Both the position numbers and the translations under genes were made by a program. This document shows positions 43,080 through 52,510 of a stretch of 64,000 nt of DNA, piece by piece. The stretch comes from DAIPKP01 sp964545875. GTDB taxonomy: Bacteria > Synergistota > Synergistia > Synergistales > Aminiphilaceae. The DNA is taken from positions 331,994-395,993 of the forward strand of contig CAZJHH010000002.1 of NCBI GenBank assembly GCA_964545875.1, written 5' to 3'. How positions within the stretch are numbered: position 1 is the first letter of the stretch; the number at the start of each line of letters is the position of its first letter. The notes under the pieces are model-generated. The model was given only the letters and a program-made list of their open reading frames with translations. It made no database searches and was not told the DNA's origin.

Positions 43080-44796
43080 GACTCTTCTCACGGCGCTCCT
43101 TCTCTTGTTAGGAGCTCTCTATTTTTGGAATCTCGGGGGACATGGCCTCTTGGAACCAGACGAGGGACGCTATGCGGAAATCCCCCGGGAAATGCTTGAG
43201 AAGGGAGATTTCGTAACCCCTACCCTGAATTACGTAAAATATTTTGAAAAACCACCTCTTCATTATTGGCTCACCGCCCTTTCCATGAAAATTTTTGGAG
43301 AAAACGAGAGGGCATCCCGTATAATTCCAGCTTTAGGAGGCCTTGGAGGAGTGGCTGCTACGACTCTTTTCGGCCTTCGCTTCTTCGGCTCCGCTTCGGG
43401 AATTCTGGCGGGATGGATTCTGGGAAGCTCCCTGATCTGGAGCATTCACACCCAGCTGAACATCATAGACATGACCCTTACGTTCTTTCTTACCATGGGG
43501 CTTTTCTCCTATTATTTGGGAATCCGCTCCTCTCGGCGGTGGCTGCTGCTCTTCTACGCCTCCATGGCTCTGGCGGTGCTCGCCAAGGGACTTATCGGCG
43601 TAGTGCTGCCCGGAATAATCATTTTTCTGTGGATATGCTGGAGACGGGAATGGGGGCTTATCTTCCAAAGCCTTTCTCTTCCGGGGATACTGCTCTTTCT
43701 GGGGATTACCCTTCCCTGGTTTGCGGAGGTGTGGCGTCGTAATCCCGAGTTCGGCTGGTTTTTTTTCGTACACGAGCATTTTTTCCGCTATACCACTACG
43801 GTCCATTCCCGGCACGAACCCTGGTGGTTCTTTATCCCCATTCTCTTTGCGGGCACTCTCCCCTGGACTGGAGGAGTGCTAGGAGGATTTGGCGTAAACT
43901 TCCGAGAACGGTTCCCCCACGCCCAAAAAGATGGTCTTTTCTCATATCTCCTTTTGTGGTTTGGGGTAATTTTCCTCTTTTTCTCCCTGTCGGGCTCCAA
44001 GCTGATTCCCTATATTCTTCCCGTGTTCCCTCCCCTTGCGCTTTTTGGAGCCTTGGGAATGGGGCAAATGCTAGGAGAAAAGGGCCCTGCCGGCAAAAAA
44101 GGGCTTTTCTTGATTTGGCCGACCTTCTTTGCCATCGCCCTGGGGGGCTACGCTTTTACGGAAACTCACGTACCCTTCTCCCATGTCCTGCCTCCCCTGG
44201 TGCTTTTGGGGATTCTCCCCTTCCTGTCAGCGATATTTCTGGATTTTGGGAAAAAAAACGGATGGCGTAGTCCCGCCCTTCTCCTGGTTCTCCTGCTGGG
44301 AGTATCCTTTGTCGGAGGCGTAAAAACTCTTGGCCCCTTACTCGAACCAACTCTTTCAGGAAAGGCTCTGGCAAAGCTCGTCCAGGAAGAGCTCCTTCCT
44401 GAAGACACCATACTCTGCTACGGTACCTATGTACAGGGACTTCCTTTTTATTTAAAACAACGAATCGTTTTGGGAGAATATGAGGGAGAACTTGCCTTCG
44501 GAAAAAGCCAGGATCCTCAGGGATCCAAAGGCTGGTTCCTTTCGAGAGAGGATGTGCAGAACCTGTGGAAAGATCCGGCACAATCGATTCTCCTGGTTCT
44601 TCCGGAAAGAGACGTTTCTTTCTGGGAGAGACTGGACCTGATACCGGGCATCTTTCTCGGAGCCCGGGACCGAATGCTCCTCTTCCGTAAGATCATGGAG
44701 AATTCAAGCCATCACGAGAATCCTATAGAACAAGAGTTCGAGACTCACGACTATACAGCCCGGCAGATGCCGGATTCCGAGGAGGAAAAACCATGA
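43066..44796 (+). CDS. arnT: Lipid A L-Ara4N transferase (GT83 family)
   Basis: A 576-residue membrane glycosyltransferase of the ArnT/PMT family. It transfers 4-amino-4-deoxy-L-arabinose from undecaprenyl phosphate to lipid A on the outer face of the inner membrane. The catalytic loop LLEPDEGRYAEIPREM is at about 28-43, followed by YFEKPPLHYWLTA. About 11-12 helices precede a periplasmic C-terminal domain, as expected for ArnT (~550 residues). ATG 43066 overlaps the transporter gene upstream; the reading from 43012 is less likely. The arn genes downstream confirm the assignment. Confidence 0.9.
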   Translation: MKNPKTLLTALLLLLGALYFWNLGGHGLLEPDEGRYAEIPREMLEKGDFVTPTLNYVKYFEKPPLHYWLTALSMKIFGENERASRIIPALGGLGGVAATTLFGLRFFGSASGILAGWILGSSLIWSIHTQLNIIDMTLTFFLTMGLFSYYLGIRSSRRWLLLFYASMALAVLAKGLIGVVLPGIIIFLWICWRREWGLIFQSLSLPGILLFLGITLPWFAEVWRRNPEFGWFFFVHEHFFRYTTTVHSRHEPWWFFIPILFAGTLPWTGGVLGGFGVNFRERFPHAQKDGLFSYLLLWFGVIFLFFSLSGSKLIPYILPVFPPLALFGALGMGQMLGEKGPAGKKGLFLIWPTFFAIALGGYAFTETHVPFSHVLPPLVLLGILPFLSAIFLDFGKKNGWRSPALLLVLLLGVSFVGGVKTLGPLLEPTLSGKALAKLVQEELLPEDTILCYGTYVQGLPFYLKQRIVLGEYEGELAFGKSQDPQGSKGWFLSREDVQNLWKDPAQSILLVLPERDVSFWERLDLIPGIFLGARDRMLLFRKIMENSSHHENPIEQEFETHDYTARQMPDSEEEKP

Positions 44797-45953
44797 CGGA
44801 AAACTACCTTCCCTTCGCCCGACCCCACGTGGAAGAGGCGGAAATACAAGAGGTGGCGGATTCTCTGCGTTCGGGATGGATTACCACGGGCCCCAAGGTA
44901 CAACGGTTCGAAAAGGATTTTGCATCCTACGTGAAGACTCCCTTTGCCCTAGGGGTTTCTTCCGCCACGGCGGGATTACATCTTGCCCTTCTCGCCCTGG
45001 GAGCGGGGCCGGGAGATGAGATCATCACCACACCCATGACCTTCGTGGCTACGGTAAACGCCATTCTCATGGCTGGAGCCACCCCGATACTGGCGGATGT
45101 GGATCCTCTAAGCTGGAATATTTCTCCTCAAGAGGTGGAACGCCGGATCACCCCCCGCACCAAGGGTATCCTGCCGGTACACTTTGCCGGACGCCCCTGC
45201 AATATGAAAGCTTTGGAAGAAATTGCGGCAAAACACGATCTTTTTCTTCTGGAGGATGCGGCCCATGCTTTGGGGAGCCGTATCGGCAAAGAACACGTGG
45301 GCCGGGGAGCGGGCAAAAAACGCATGGGAGTCTTCAGCTTCCATCCCGCCAAGAACATCACCACCGGTGAGGGGGGCATGGTCTGCACCGAGGATGAGAA
45401 TCTCGCAGAAACCCTGAGCGTTCTTCGCCAGCACGGCATGTCCAAAGGAGCCTGGAAACGGTTCTCTTCTTCGGGAACCCCGGAATACGAAGTGCTTCTT
45501 CAGGGCTGGAAGGCGAACATGATGGATATTCAGGCAGCCCTGGGACTGCACCAGCTTCCCCGGCTCGAGAAGTTCAACGAAATCCGCCGGAGCATCGTAG
45601 CTCGGTACCGCAGAGAGCTCGAAGATTGCCCGGGCCTGGTTCTTCCCTCGCCGGAGGAAACCGGAACCACCCACGCCTGGCATATCTTTTCTCCCCTGGT
45701 TCTGGAACACCGCCGAGCTTCTCTGATAGAACATCTGCGGAATCTCCAAATCGGTACGGGAATCCACTACATGGGAGTGCATTGCTATCGATACTATCAG
45801 GAAAGGTTCGGATGGTCCCGGGAGGAATTCCCCCAGGCCACTCGAATTTCCGATGCCATTCTTTCGATTCCCCTCTTTCCGGATATGACGGAAAATGATA
45901 TCGCCCGAGTGATCCGGGGAATCCGCAGCTTCTTCGAGGGATCCCCCGCATGA
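44793..45953 (+). CDS. arnB: UDP-L-Ara4O aminotransferase
   Basis: A 386-residue DegT/DnrJ/EryC1/StrS sugar aminotransferase. It converts UDP-4-keto-arabinose to UDP-L-Ara4N with glutamate as donor. Motifs: FARPHVEEAEI, SGWITTGPKV, TPMTFVATVNAILMAGA, EDAAHALGSR, and the PLP-lysine K187 in FSFHPAKNITTGEGGM. The ArnB-like C-terminus has HAWHIFSPLV. ATGA overlaps link it to arnT and arnC. Confidence 0.92.
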   Translation: MTENYLPFARPHVEEAEIQEVADSLRSGWITTGPKVQRFEKDFASYVKTPFALGVSSATAGLHLALLALGAGPGDEIITTPMTFVATVNAILMAGATPILADVDPLSWNISPQEVERRITPRTKGILPVHFAGRPCNMKALEEIAAKHDLFLLEDAAHALGSRIGKEHVGRGAGKKRMGVFSFHPAKNITTGEGGMVCTEDENLAETLSVLRQHGMSKGAWKRFSSSGTPEYEVLLQGWKANMMDIQAALGLHQLPRLEKFNEIRRSIVARYRRELEDCPGLVLPSPEETGTTHAWHIFSPLVLEHRRASLIEHLRNLQIGTGIHYMGVHCYRYYQERFGWSREEFPQATRISDAILSIPLFPDMTENDIARVIRGIRSFFEGSPA

Positions 45954-46930
45954 CCGCCCCGATCCTCTCGGTAATCGTTCCCGTTTATAACGAAGAAGAG
46001 GTGCTTCCGGCCCTTCTGGAACGATTGCTTCCGGTTATGCAAACCCTGAAGGTTCCGGGAGAACTGGTTTTCGTCAACGACGGCAGCCGTGATCGCTCCC
46101 TTGCTCTTCTTCTGGCCTGCCGGGAAAAGCATTCCGGACTCCTGCGGATTATCGACCTGAATGGAAATTTCGGCCAGCATATGGCAATTCTCGCAGCCTT
46201 CCAGGAGTGCCGGGGAAAATACGTCATTACCTTGGATGCAGATCTCCAAAATCCTCCGGAAGAAATTCCCCGGGTGCTCGAAGCTCTTGAAAAGGGGCAC
46301 GATGTGGTGGGCACCGCCCGGCAAAATCGACGGGATCCCCTCTTTCGAAAAACGGTCTCCTGGATGGCCAACGCCGTAACCAACCGGATCACCCGTCTGG
46401 ACATCCGGGATTACGGATGCATGCTCCGGGGATATTCCCGAAACGTGGTAGATCTTATCAACCAATGCCGGGAAAGTACCACCTTCATTCCCGCCCTGGC
46501 CAAAACTTTCGCCCAGAACCCCGTAGAGATTCCGGTACAGCACGAGGAACGTACTCTGGGGAAATCCAAATACGGCATCTACAAGCTTCTGCGGCTGAAC
46601 TTCGACCTTATGACGGGCTTTTCCCTTTTCCCCCTTCAGGCCCTTACCATGCTGGGGATGACGGTTTCCTTCGGGAGCCTTCTCTTCGTGGTTTTCCTGG
46701 CCCTCCGGCGTCTTTTCCTGGGCCCCGAGGCGGAAGGGGTCTTCACTCTCATGGGGATCAATTTCTTCCTGATGGGAATCACCCTGCTCTGCCTGGGCAT
46801 CGTGGGCGAGTATGTGGGGCGCATCTACCAGGAAGTACGGCGGCGGCCGCGATACGTGATACGGCACATCTGGGAAAGCTCTCCGAAGACTCCCGAACCG
46901 GAGAAGGAGCACAAACCCCATGAAGCATAA
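45950..46930 (+). CDS. arnC: Undecaprenyl-phosphate 4-deoxy-4-formamido-L-arabinose transferase
   Basis: A 326-residue GT2 transferase anchored by two C-terminal helices. It moves formylated Ara4N from UDP to undecaprenyl phosphate. Seen: SVIVPVYNEEEVL, NDGSRDRSL, DADLQNPPEEIP, RQNRRDP, and IRDYGCMLRGYSR, the last being typical of ArnC rather than of generic DPM1-like enzymes. Its end overlaps the start of the formyltransferase gene by 11 bases. Confidence 0.92.
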   Translation: MTAPILSVIVPVYNEEEVLPALLERLLPVMQTLKVPGELVFVNDGSRDRSLALLLACREKHSGLLRIIDLNGNFGQHMAILAAFQECRGKYVITLDADLQNPPEEIPRVLEALEKGHDVVGTARQNRRDPLFRKTVSWMANAVTNRITRLDIRDYGCMLRGYSRNVVDLINQCRESTTFIPALAKTFAQNPVEIPVQHEERTLGKSKYGIYKLLRLNFDLMTGFSLFPLQALTMLGMTVSFGSLLFVVFLALRRLFLGPEAEGVFTLMGINFFLMGITLLCLGIVGEYVGRIYQEVRRRPRYVIRHIWESSPKTPEPEKEHKPHEA

Positions 46931-47855
46931 GGGCTCTCCCCGGGTGGTTCTCTGCGCTTACAGCGAGGTGGGAGCGGTCTGCCTGGAAACCTTGCAGCGT
47001 CTCCGGGCCAACCTTGTGGGAGTGTTCACCTATCGAGACAATCCAAAGGAACAGGCTTGGTTTCGCTCGGTGGAAGACCTTGCGGCGAAAGCCCGAATCC
47101 CCGTGTACACTCCGGAAGGCTTTGAGGATCCCCGGGAAATAGAAAAACTTTTGACCCTTCAGCCGGACATCCTCTTCTCCTGCTACTACCGGCATCTTCT
47201 TCCACAGATCCTTCTCGAGGCTCCTCCTTTGGGAGCCTGGAACATGCACGGATCACTCCTCCCCAAGTATCGGGGCAGAGCCTGTATCAACTGGGCCCTT
47301 ATCAAGGGAGAGACAGAAACGGGAGTAAGTCTCCACGCCATGACGGAAAAACCCGATCAGGGAGATATCGTCGATCAGGAACGGGTACTCATCCCCCGGC
47401 ACTACACCGCCCTGGATCTATCTCTAGACTGTGCCTCCGCAGCAGGCAGAGTTCTCCGCCGCTCCTGGAAAAACCTTCTTTCAGGAAATCCTCCCCGAAC
47501 TCCTCAAAATCCCAGTCAGGCCAGCTATTTCGGAGGACGCAGACCCGAGGACGGCCGTATCGACTGGCAGGCCCCCGCCGAAGAAATCTACAACTTGGTA
47601 CGGGCAGTCACCCGCCCCTGGCCGGGAGCCTTTACCACCTGGAAGGGGAAGAAACTTTTTCTCTGGTGGGGATATCCTCGCAAGGAGGCCTCCTCGGGAA
47701 CCCCGGGAGAAATCCTTTCGCTGGACCCTCTGGAGATCGCCACGGGAGAGGGCATTTTCGTGGCGGAAACCCTGCAAAGCCAGGACGGCCCCGAGCAGAC
47801 CGCCAAAGCCTGGGGAGAAAGCCAAAAGCTTGAATGCGGAAGTATACTGAAATAA
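46920..47855 (+). CDS. UDP-L-Ara4N formyltransferase (stand-alone ArnA N-terminal half)
   Basis: A 311-residue 10-formyl-THF-dependent formyltransferase matching the N-terminal half of E. coli ArnA. The catalytic triad is N108, H110 and D146, within NMHGSLLPKYRGR and the GETETGVSLHAMTEKPDQGD stretch. An OB-like C-terminal domain follows. In E. coli this half is fused to the decarboxylase; here it ends with a stop 28 bases before the decarboxylase gene. Unfused versions are rarer, but all catalytic residues are intact, so it should function. Confidence 0.92.
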   Translation: MKHKGSPRVVLCAYSEVGAVCLETLQRLRANLVGVFTYRDNPKEQAWFRSVEDLAAKARIPVYTPEGFEDPREIEKLLTLQPDILFSCYYRHLLPQILLEAPPLGAWNMHGSLLPKYRGRACINWALIKGETETGVSLHAMTEKPDQGDIVDQERVLIPRHYTALDLSLDCASAAGRVLRRSWKNLLSGNPPRTPQNPSQASYFGGRRPEDGRIDWQAPAEEIYNLVRAVTRPWPGAFTTWKGKKLFLWWGYPRKEASSGTPGEILSLDPLEIATGEGIFVAETLQSQDGPEQTAKAWGESQKLECGSILK

Positions 47856-47883
47856 TTAAAGCATCATCAAGGGAGGATGTTCC

Positions 47884-48891
47884 GTGAAAATTTTTATTCT
47901 CGGCATTAACGGCTTCATTGGCATGCATCTGCTTCGACACATTCTGGCGGGAACGTCTTGGGAAGTTCGGGGATTCGATATTCAGGACACCAATATACAG
48001 GGCCTTTCCTCTCCTCGATGCAGTTTTTTCAAAGGGGATATTTTCCGGGAGGATCTCCTTCTGGAAGAGCACGTGGCATGGGCGGACGTAGTGATTCCTC
48101 TCGCGGGCATCGCCAAACCAGCCCTGTACATCACGAATCCTCTTCTGGTATATGAGCTGGATTACGAACAGAACCTCAAAATAGTTCGGATGTGCGTAAA
48201 ACACGGAAAGCGAGTGATCTTTCCCTCCACCTCCGAGGTCTATGGCATGACCGAGGGCATTCTGCACGAAGACCGAACCCCTCTCACGGTGGGCCCCATC
48301 GTAAATACCCGCTGGATCTACAGCTGCGCCAAACAGATGATGGATCGGGTCATAGCCGCCTACGGCATCCAACAGGAGCTCCGATACACCTGCTTCCGTC
48401 CCTTCAATTGGCTCGGCAAGGGGCTGGACACCTTCGAAGATGCGGCACAAAACCAGGCCCGGTCGGTAACCCAGTTTCTTCATAACATCCTGGAAGGCAA
48501 ACCCATCCGCCTGGTCAACGGAGGCAATCAGCGGCGGAGCTTTACCCATATCGACGACGGCATCCGAGGCCTTATGGCCATTATCCGCAACGAAAACCAG
48601 GCTGCGGAGGGACAGATCTTCAACCTCGGAAACCCCAAGAACAACGCCTCCATACGGGAGCTTGCCGAGGCGGTACGAAATGCCGTAAGCGAACATCCCA
48701 CATACGCCGAAAAGGGCAGAAACGCCGTCATCGAGGTGGTGGAAGCCGAGGCATACTACGGCAAGGGCTACGAAGATGTGCCTGATCGGATTCCATCCAT
48801 TGAAAAGGCCCGGGAACTGCTTCACTGGGCTCCGGAGTTTGGTTTTGCCGAAACCATCCGCAGAGTGGTGGCGGACTATCTGGAGGAATAG
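47884..48891 (+). CDS. UDP-glucuronate decarboxylase (stand-alone ArnA C-terminal half)
   Basis: A 335-residue extended SDR enzyme matching the C-terminal half of ArnA. It oxidatively decarboxylates UDP-glucuronate to UDP-4-keto-arabinose with NAD+. Seen: the NAD motif GINGFIG at 7-13, the ArnA-type catalytic S117/E118 in PSTSEVYG, RPFNWLGKGLD, and GNQRRSFTHIDDG with the active-site Arg. The start is GTG 47884 with GGGAGG 7 bases before it. Its substrate is made by Ugd, encoded on the other strand at 51-52 kb. Confidence 0.92.
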   Translation: MKIFILGINGFIGMHLLRHILAGTSWEVRGFDIQDTNIQGLSSPRCSFFKGDIFREDLLLEEHVAWADVVIPLAGIAKPALYITNPLLVYELDYEQNLKIVRMCVKHGKRVIFPSTSEVYGMTEGILHEDRTPLTVGPIVNTRWIYSCAKQMMDRVIAAYGIQQELRYTCFRPFNWLGKGLDTFEDAAQNQARSVTQFLHNILEGKPIRLVNGGNQRRSFTHIDDGIRGLMAIIRNENQAAEGQIFNLGNPKNNASIRELAEAVRNAVSEHPTYAEKGRNAVIEVVEAEAYYGKGYEDVPDRIPSIEKARELLHWAPEFGFAETIRRVVADYLEE

Positions 48892-48894
48892 ATC

Positions 48895-49818
48895 ATGGCT
48901 CGTATCGGCTTGAAGGTGGATGTGGACACTCTGCGGGGACATGTCGAAGGGGTTCCCCGGCTTCTGAATCTTTTCAAAAAATATGCCCTCCGGGGAAGCT
49001 TTTTCTTCTCCCTGGGGCCGGACAACTCCGGAAGGGCTCTGGTTCGCGTTCTTCGCCCGGGTTTCCTCCAAAAAATGCGCCGCACCGGGGCGGTAGGAAC
49101 CTACGGACTGAAAACTCTTTTCTACGGCACTCTGCTCCGGGCCCCCAAGATAGGCGCAACGGCCCCGGAAATTATTCGAGCCACCCATGATGCGGGGCAT
49201 GAGGTAGGCCTTCACGCCTGGGACCACGTAACCTGGCAGGACTGGCTCCCCCGATTTTCTTCGAAAACCCTGGAACGTCACGTACACCTGGGAAGGGAGG
49301 CTTTGCAAAATCTTACGGGAGCTCCTCCGACAAGCTGCGCCGCTCCGGGATGGCAAATCTCCTCTCCTGCGCTGGCCATGGAAGAGCGATGCGGCTTGCT
49401 CTATGCCAGCGATACCCGGGGCGTCTCTCCCTTCTTTCCCATCATGGATGGGAAAAGCTTTTCAGTCTTGCAGCTCCCCACAACCCTACCCACTCTGGAC
49501 GAACTATGGGGACGCAAAGACCTTCCTCCCGAGAGGATCAACTCTCTCTACCTGGAACAGCTTGAAAAATCGGATTTTCAGATACATACCCTTCATGCGG
49601 AGATGGAAGGCATGGCTCACCTGGAGCTTTTCGAGGATCTTCTTATACGCATGGCCACAGAGGGACATGAAATTGTCCCCCTGGAGGAGATGGCAAAGGA
49701 TCTCCTTGAAAAGGAGCAGAGAAACCCCGGTACCATTCCTCGGGAAGAAATTCTCTTTCGGGAAATCCCCGGCCGGGGGGGAAAAGTGGCGTGCCAGGAT
49801 AGCATGCTGCAAAATTAA
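48895..49818 (+). CDS. arnD: 4-deoxy-4-formamido-L-arabinose-phosphoundecaprenol deformylase
   Basis: A 307-residue polysaccharide-deacetylase-fold enzyme that removes the formyl group after transfer to the lipid carrier. It follows E. coli ArnD closely: GLKVDVDTLRG near the start with the metal-binding DVD, FFFSLGPDNSGR, HEVGLHAWDHVTWQ with two His, AAPGWQ, and HTLHAEMEG. ATG 48895 is 3 bases after the decarboxylase stop. ArnE/ArnF flippase genes are not in the window. Confidence 0.93.
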   Translation: MARIGLKVDVDTLRGHVEGVPRLLNLFKKYALRGSFFFSLGPDNSGRALVRVLRPGFLQKMRRTGAVGTYGLKTLFYGTLLRAPKIGATAPEIIRATHDAGHEVGLHAWDHVTWQDWLPRFSSKTLERHVHLGREALQNLTGAPPTSCAAPGWQISSPALAMEERCGLLYASDTRGVSPFFPIMDGKSFSVLQLPTTLPTLDELWGRKDLPPERINSLYLEQLEKSDFQIHTLHAEMEGMAHLELFEDLLIRMATEGHEIVPLEEMAKDLLEKEQRNPGTIPREEILFREIPGRGGKVACQDSMLQN

Positions 49819-49881
49819 AACAAAAATCCTTGGTTCAAAAAACGCCGTATCCATGGTAAGAAGGACAGGAGGATTCGATAC

Positions 49882-50823
49882 ATGGGCACACATCAAAAGG
49901 GAAAACTGGGACTTGCTCTGGGAAGCGGTGCCGCTCGGGGGATGGCTCACATAGGAGTACTCCGAGCTCTGGAAGAAGCGGGAATGACGCCGGATATCCT
50001 TGTAGGCACCAGCATCGGAGCCCTGGTTGGAGGCGTTTATGCGGCGGGAAAACTTGAGAACTTTCTGGAAATTGTCCTTCAGTTGAACTGGAAAGAAACC
50101 GCCCGATATTTTGCAGAAGTCTCCTTTCCCAGATCGGGATTGCTTGAAGGGACCAAGATAACAGAGCTTCTCACCGAAATTGTGGGCAAACAGAATCTGG
50201 AAGATCTCCCGATTCTCTTTCGAAGCGTAGCCACAAACATTCTGAGCGGTGACGAGGTAGTCATTCAGGAGGGAGATCTTGTGGCGGCCATCCGGGCAAG
50301 CATCGCCGTACCGGGAGTCTTCACCCCCGCTCGGTACAAAGAGGCGTTTCTGGTGGATGGGGGGATGGTCAACCCCGTTCCAGTGAACATCTGCCGGGAT
50401 CTCGGAGCAGACCGGGTTATTGCGGTGGATCTCAACTACGGCCGCATGGAAAATTCTTTTCCGGAAAACGCGTCCAAAGAAGAGGGTAAGCTTAATTCCT
50501 CCACTCAAGAAAGCCGGAAGGATACTAAAAAAATCTTCGCATGGATCGAGAACAACGCCAAACAATTGGATGTGAGCTTTCTGGATTCTTTCAAAGAGTG
50601 GGTGGAGCGGAAGCCCATGCCGAACATCTTCGATGTATTGGGCAACTCCATACGGATCATGGAAGAACAAATTGCCAACAACCGGCTGAAAATCGACGTC
50701 CCGGATCTGCTCATCCAGCCTTCGGTAGGTTCCGTCCGCTTTCTGGAATTTCATCTCACCCGGGAGATGATCCAGGAAGGATATCGAGCCGCCAAAGAAG
50801 CCCTGGAAAAGGCTGATTTCTGA
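49882..50823 (+). CDS. Patatin-like phospholipase (RssA/YlbK type)
   Basis: A 313-residue Ser-Asp dyad acyl hydrolase. It has the oxyanion motif GSGAARG at 14-20, the nucleophile S44 in GTSIG, and the catalytic DGG at 159-161. No signal peptide or membrane segment. Such proteins cleave phospholipid acyl chains, but the substrate here is unknown. It follows arnD by 63 bases and may belong to the same envelope operon. GGAGG lies 9 bases before ATG 49882. Confidence 0.92.
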   Translation: MGTHQKGKLGLALGSGAARGMAHIGVLRALEEAGMTPDILVGTSIGALVGGVYAAGKLENFLEIVLQLNWKETARYFAEVSFPRSGLLEGTKITELLTEIVGKQNLEDLPILFRSVATNILSGDEVVIQEGDLVAAIRASIAVPGVFTPARYKEAFLVDGGMVNPVPVNICRDLGADRVIAVDLNYGRMENSFPENASKEEGKLNSSTQESRKDTKKIFAWIENNAKQLDVSFLDSFKEWVERKPMPNIFDVLGNSIRIMEEQIANNRLKIDVPDLLIQPSVGSVRFLEFHLTREMIQEGYRAAKEALEKADF

Positions 50824-50829
50824 CTTTGT

Positions 50830-50867
50830 TCAAGAGAGAAGCGTCTGATCAAGAGAGAAGCGTCTGA
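50830..50867. repeat. Perfect 19-base tandem duplication
   Basis: Two exact adjacent copies (50830-50848 and 50849-50867) begin 7 bases past the patatin stop. No terminator-like structure results. The remaining gap to the ugd stop (to 51077) holds no gene. Confidence 0.85.
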
Positions 50868-51077
50868 AAAGAAGTTGTCCGAAAATATCAGCCTCCACAG
50901 AACAAAGAAGGGCGACACTCTCCCAAGGAATCTCCCGAGGGGGATACCGCCCTCTTTCCATATCAATGCTCGGAATAGCCCGAGCTCCTTCCAGGAAGGA
51001 TAAAAAGAAAGACCCTCATGGATAAGAACCAAAGGTTTTTCCGATTCTTCCGGGAAAGCTTTGGTTTGGTGGGAATG

Positions 51078-52394
51078 TTATTCTTTAGGACAGTATCCCA
51101 CGCCATCGTAGGCAAATCCCGCCTGGAGAACCACCTTCGGAGGAATGAGATTCCGAAGATCCACAAGAGCGGAATTTCTCATACAGTTTCGGGCTCTTTG
51201 AAGATCCAGATTCCGGTATTCGTTCCACTCCGTAACGATGACCATGGCATCCGCTCCGTCCAGGGCCTCGAATTCGTCTTCGTAATATCCCACCCGCTCT
51301 CCGAAAAGGCGGGAAAAGTTGGCCAGCCCTTTGGGATCGTGTACCCGCACCCGGGCTCTTTTCTCCAAAAGGCGCTCCACCAGAACAATGGCGGGAGACT
51401 CGCGGACATCATCGGTCTCCGCCTTGAAGGCCACCCCCAGCAAGGTCACAATCTTTCCGTCCAGAGAACCAAGAAGGCGCTCCACTTTGCTTATGGTGCG
51501 TTCCTTTTGTTCCTCGTTTACCCGGATAACCTGCTCCACCAGGGTGACGGGCACTCCAAAACGCTCCCCCACCCTAACCAGGGCCTTGGTATCCTTGGGG
51601 AAACAGCTGCCTCCGTATCCCGGACCGGGCTCCAGAAAATGCGGCCCTATCCGGTGATCCATGCCGAGAGCCTTTGAAAGCTGATGCACATCCGCCCCGA
51701 CCTTCTCAGAAAGCTCCGCCATCTGGTTGATGAAAGAAAGCTTTGTGGCCAGAAAGGCGTTGCTGGCGTACTTGATCATCTCTGCGGTCTCCAGAGTGCA
51801 GAAGATAAAGGGAGTGTTTTCGAGCTGTCGGGAACGGTAAACCGACCGCATAAGAGCCTCGGCTCTTTCACTTTCGCATCCGATCACCACTCGATCGGGG
51901 CAGAAAAAATCGAACACCGCCCTTCCTTCCCGGAGAAATTCCGGATTGGAAACCACGTCCACCTGGCAGGCGGGGAACTCCCGATCCAAAAGGCCCTGCA
52001 TGGCCCGGCAGGTGCCCACGGGAACCGTGGATTTGAGAACCACCACCTTATACTCGTTACAGGCTCTTCCTATAGCTCGAACCGCCTCTTCCACCTGAGA
52101 GAGATCCGCCTCTCCCCCCGGCCCCTCGGGAGTTCCCACGGCGATGAAGATAATGCGGGATTCCGTCACGGCTTTCTCCATATTGGTAGTAAATTGCAGG
52201 CGCCCCCGGGAGAGATTGCGTTCCAGATATTCTTCGATGGCCTTTTCATAAATGGGAGATTTTCCCTGTTGTAACAGAGCAATTTTAGAGGATACTTTAT
52301 CCACTCCTACCACATGATTGCCAAAATCCGCCAACCCCACCGCTGCCACTAACCCCACGTATCCCGTACCCACCACTGCGATTCGTTCCGACAT
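51078..52394 (-). CDS. ugd: UDP-glucose 6-dehydrogenase
   Basis: A 438-residue enzyme that oxidises UDP-glucose to UDP-glucuronate with NAD+, the first step toward UDP-L-Ara4N. The NAD motif GTGYVG is at 9-14, the catalytic C264 sits in GGSCFPKD, and other family blocks include GTPEGPGGEADLS, STVPVGT, NPEFLREG and AFLATKLSFINQ. Although on the opposite strand, it completes the Arn pathway. ATG 52394 is the natural start. Confidence 0.95.
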   Translation of the reverse strand: MSERIAVVGTGYVGLVAAVGLADFGNHVVGVDKVSSKIALLQQGKSPIYEKAIEEYLERNLSRGRLQFTTNMEKAVTESRIIFIAVGTPEGPGGEADLSQVEEAVRAIGRACNEYKVVVLKSTVPVGTCRAMQGLLDREFPACQVDVVSNPEFLREGRAVFDFFCPDRVVIGCESERAEALMRSVYRSRQLENTPFIFCTLETAEMIKYASNAFLATKLSFINQMAELSEKVGADVHQLSKALGMDHRIGPHFLEPGPGYGGSCFPKDTKALVRVGERFGVPVTLVEQVIRVNEEQKERTISKVERLLGSLDGKIVTLLGVAFKAETDDVRESPAIVLVERLLEKRARVRVHDPKGLANFSRLFGERVGYYEDEFEALDGADAMVIVTEWNEYRNLDLQRARNCMRNSALVDLRNLIPPKVVLQAGFAYDGVGYCPKE

Positions 52395-52510
52395 CCCTTG
52401 AAATCACCTCGTTATTTTTTCGTTCCCTCAAGTATGGTGCACACATTTCTCTTTGGAGTTTCAAATTTCTTACGATCACGTAAAGGCCATCCTTCAGGCA
52501 TCGAAAAAGC

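Noticed and set aside
47632..49356. Long minus-strand reading frame of 574 codons
   Set aside because: Antisense to the clearly coding ArnA decarboxylase and arnD genes; composition is that of a shadow frame.
49504..50754. Minus-strand frame of 416 codons
   Set aside because: Antisense to arnD and the patatin-like gene, both with catalytic motifs.
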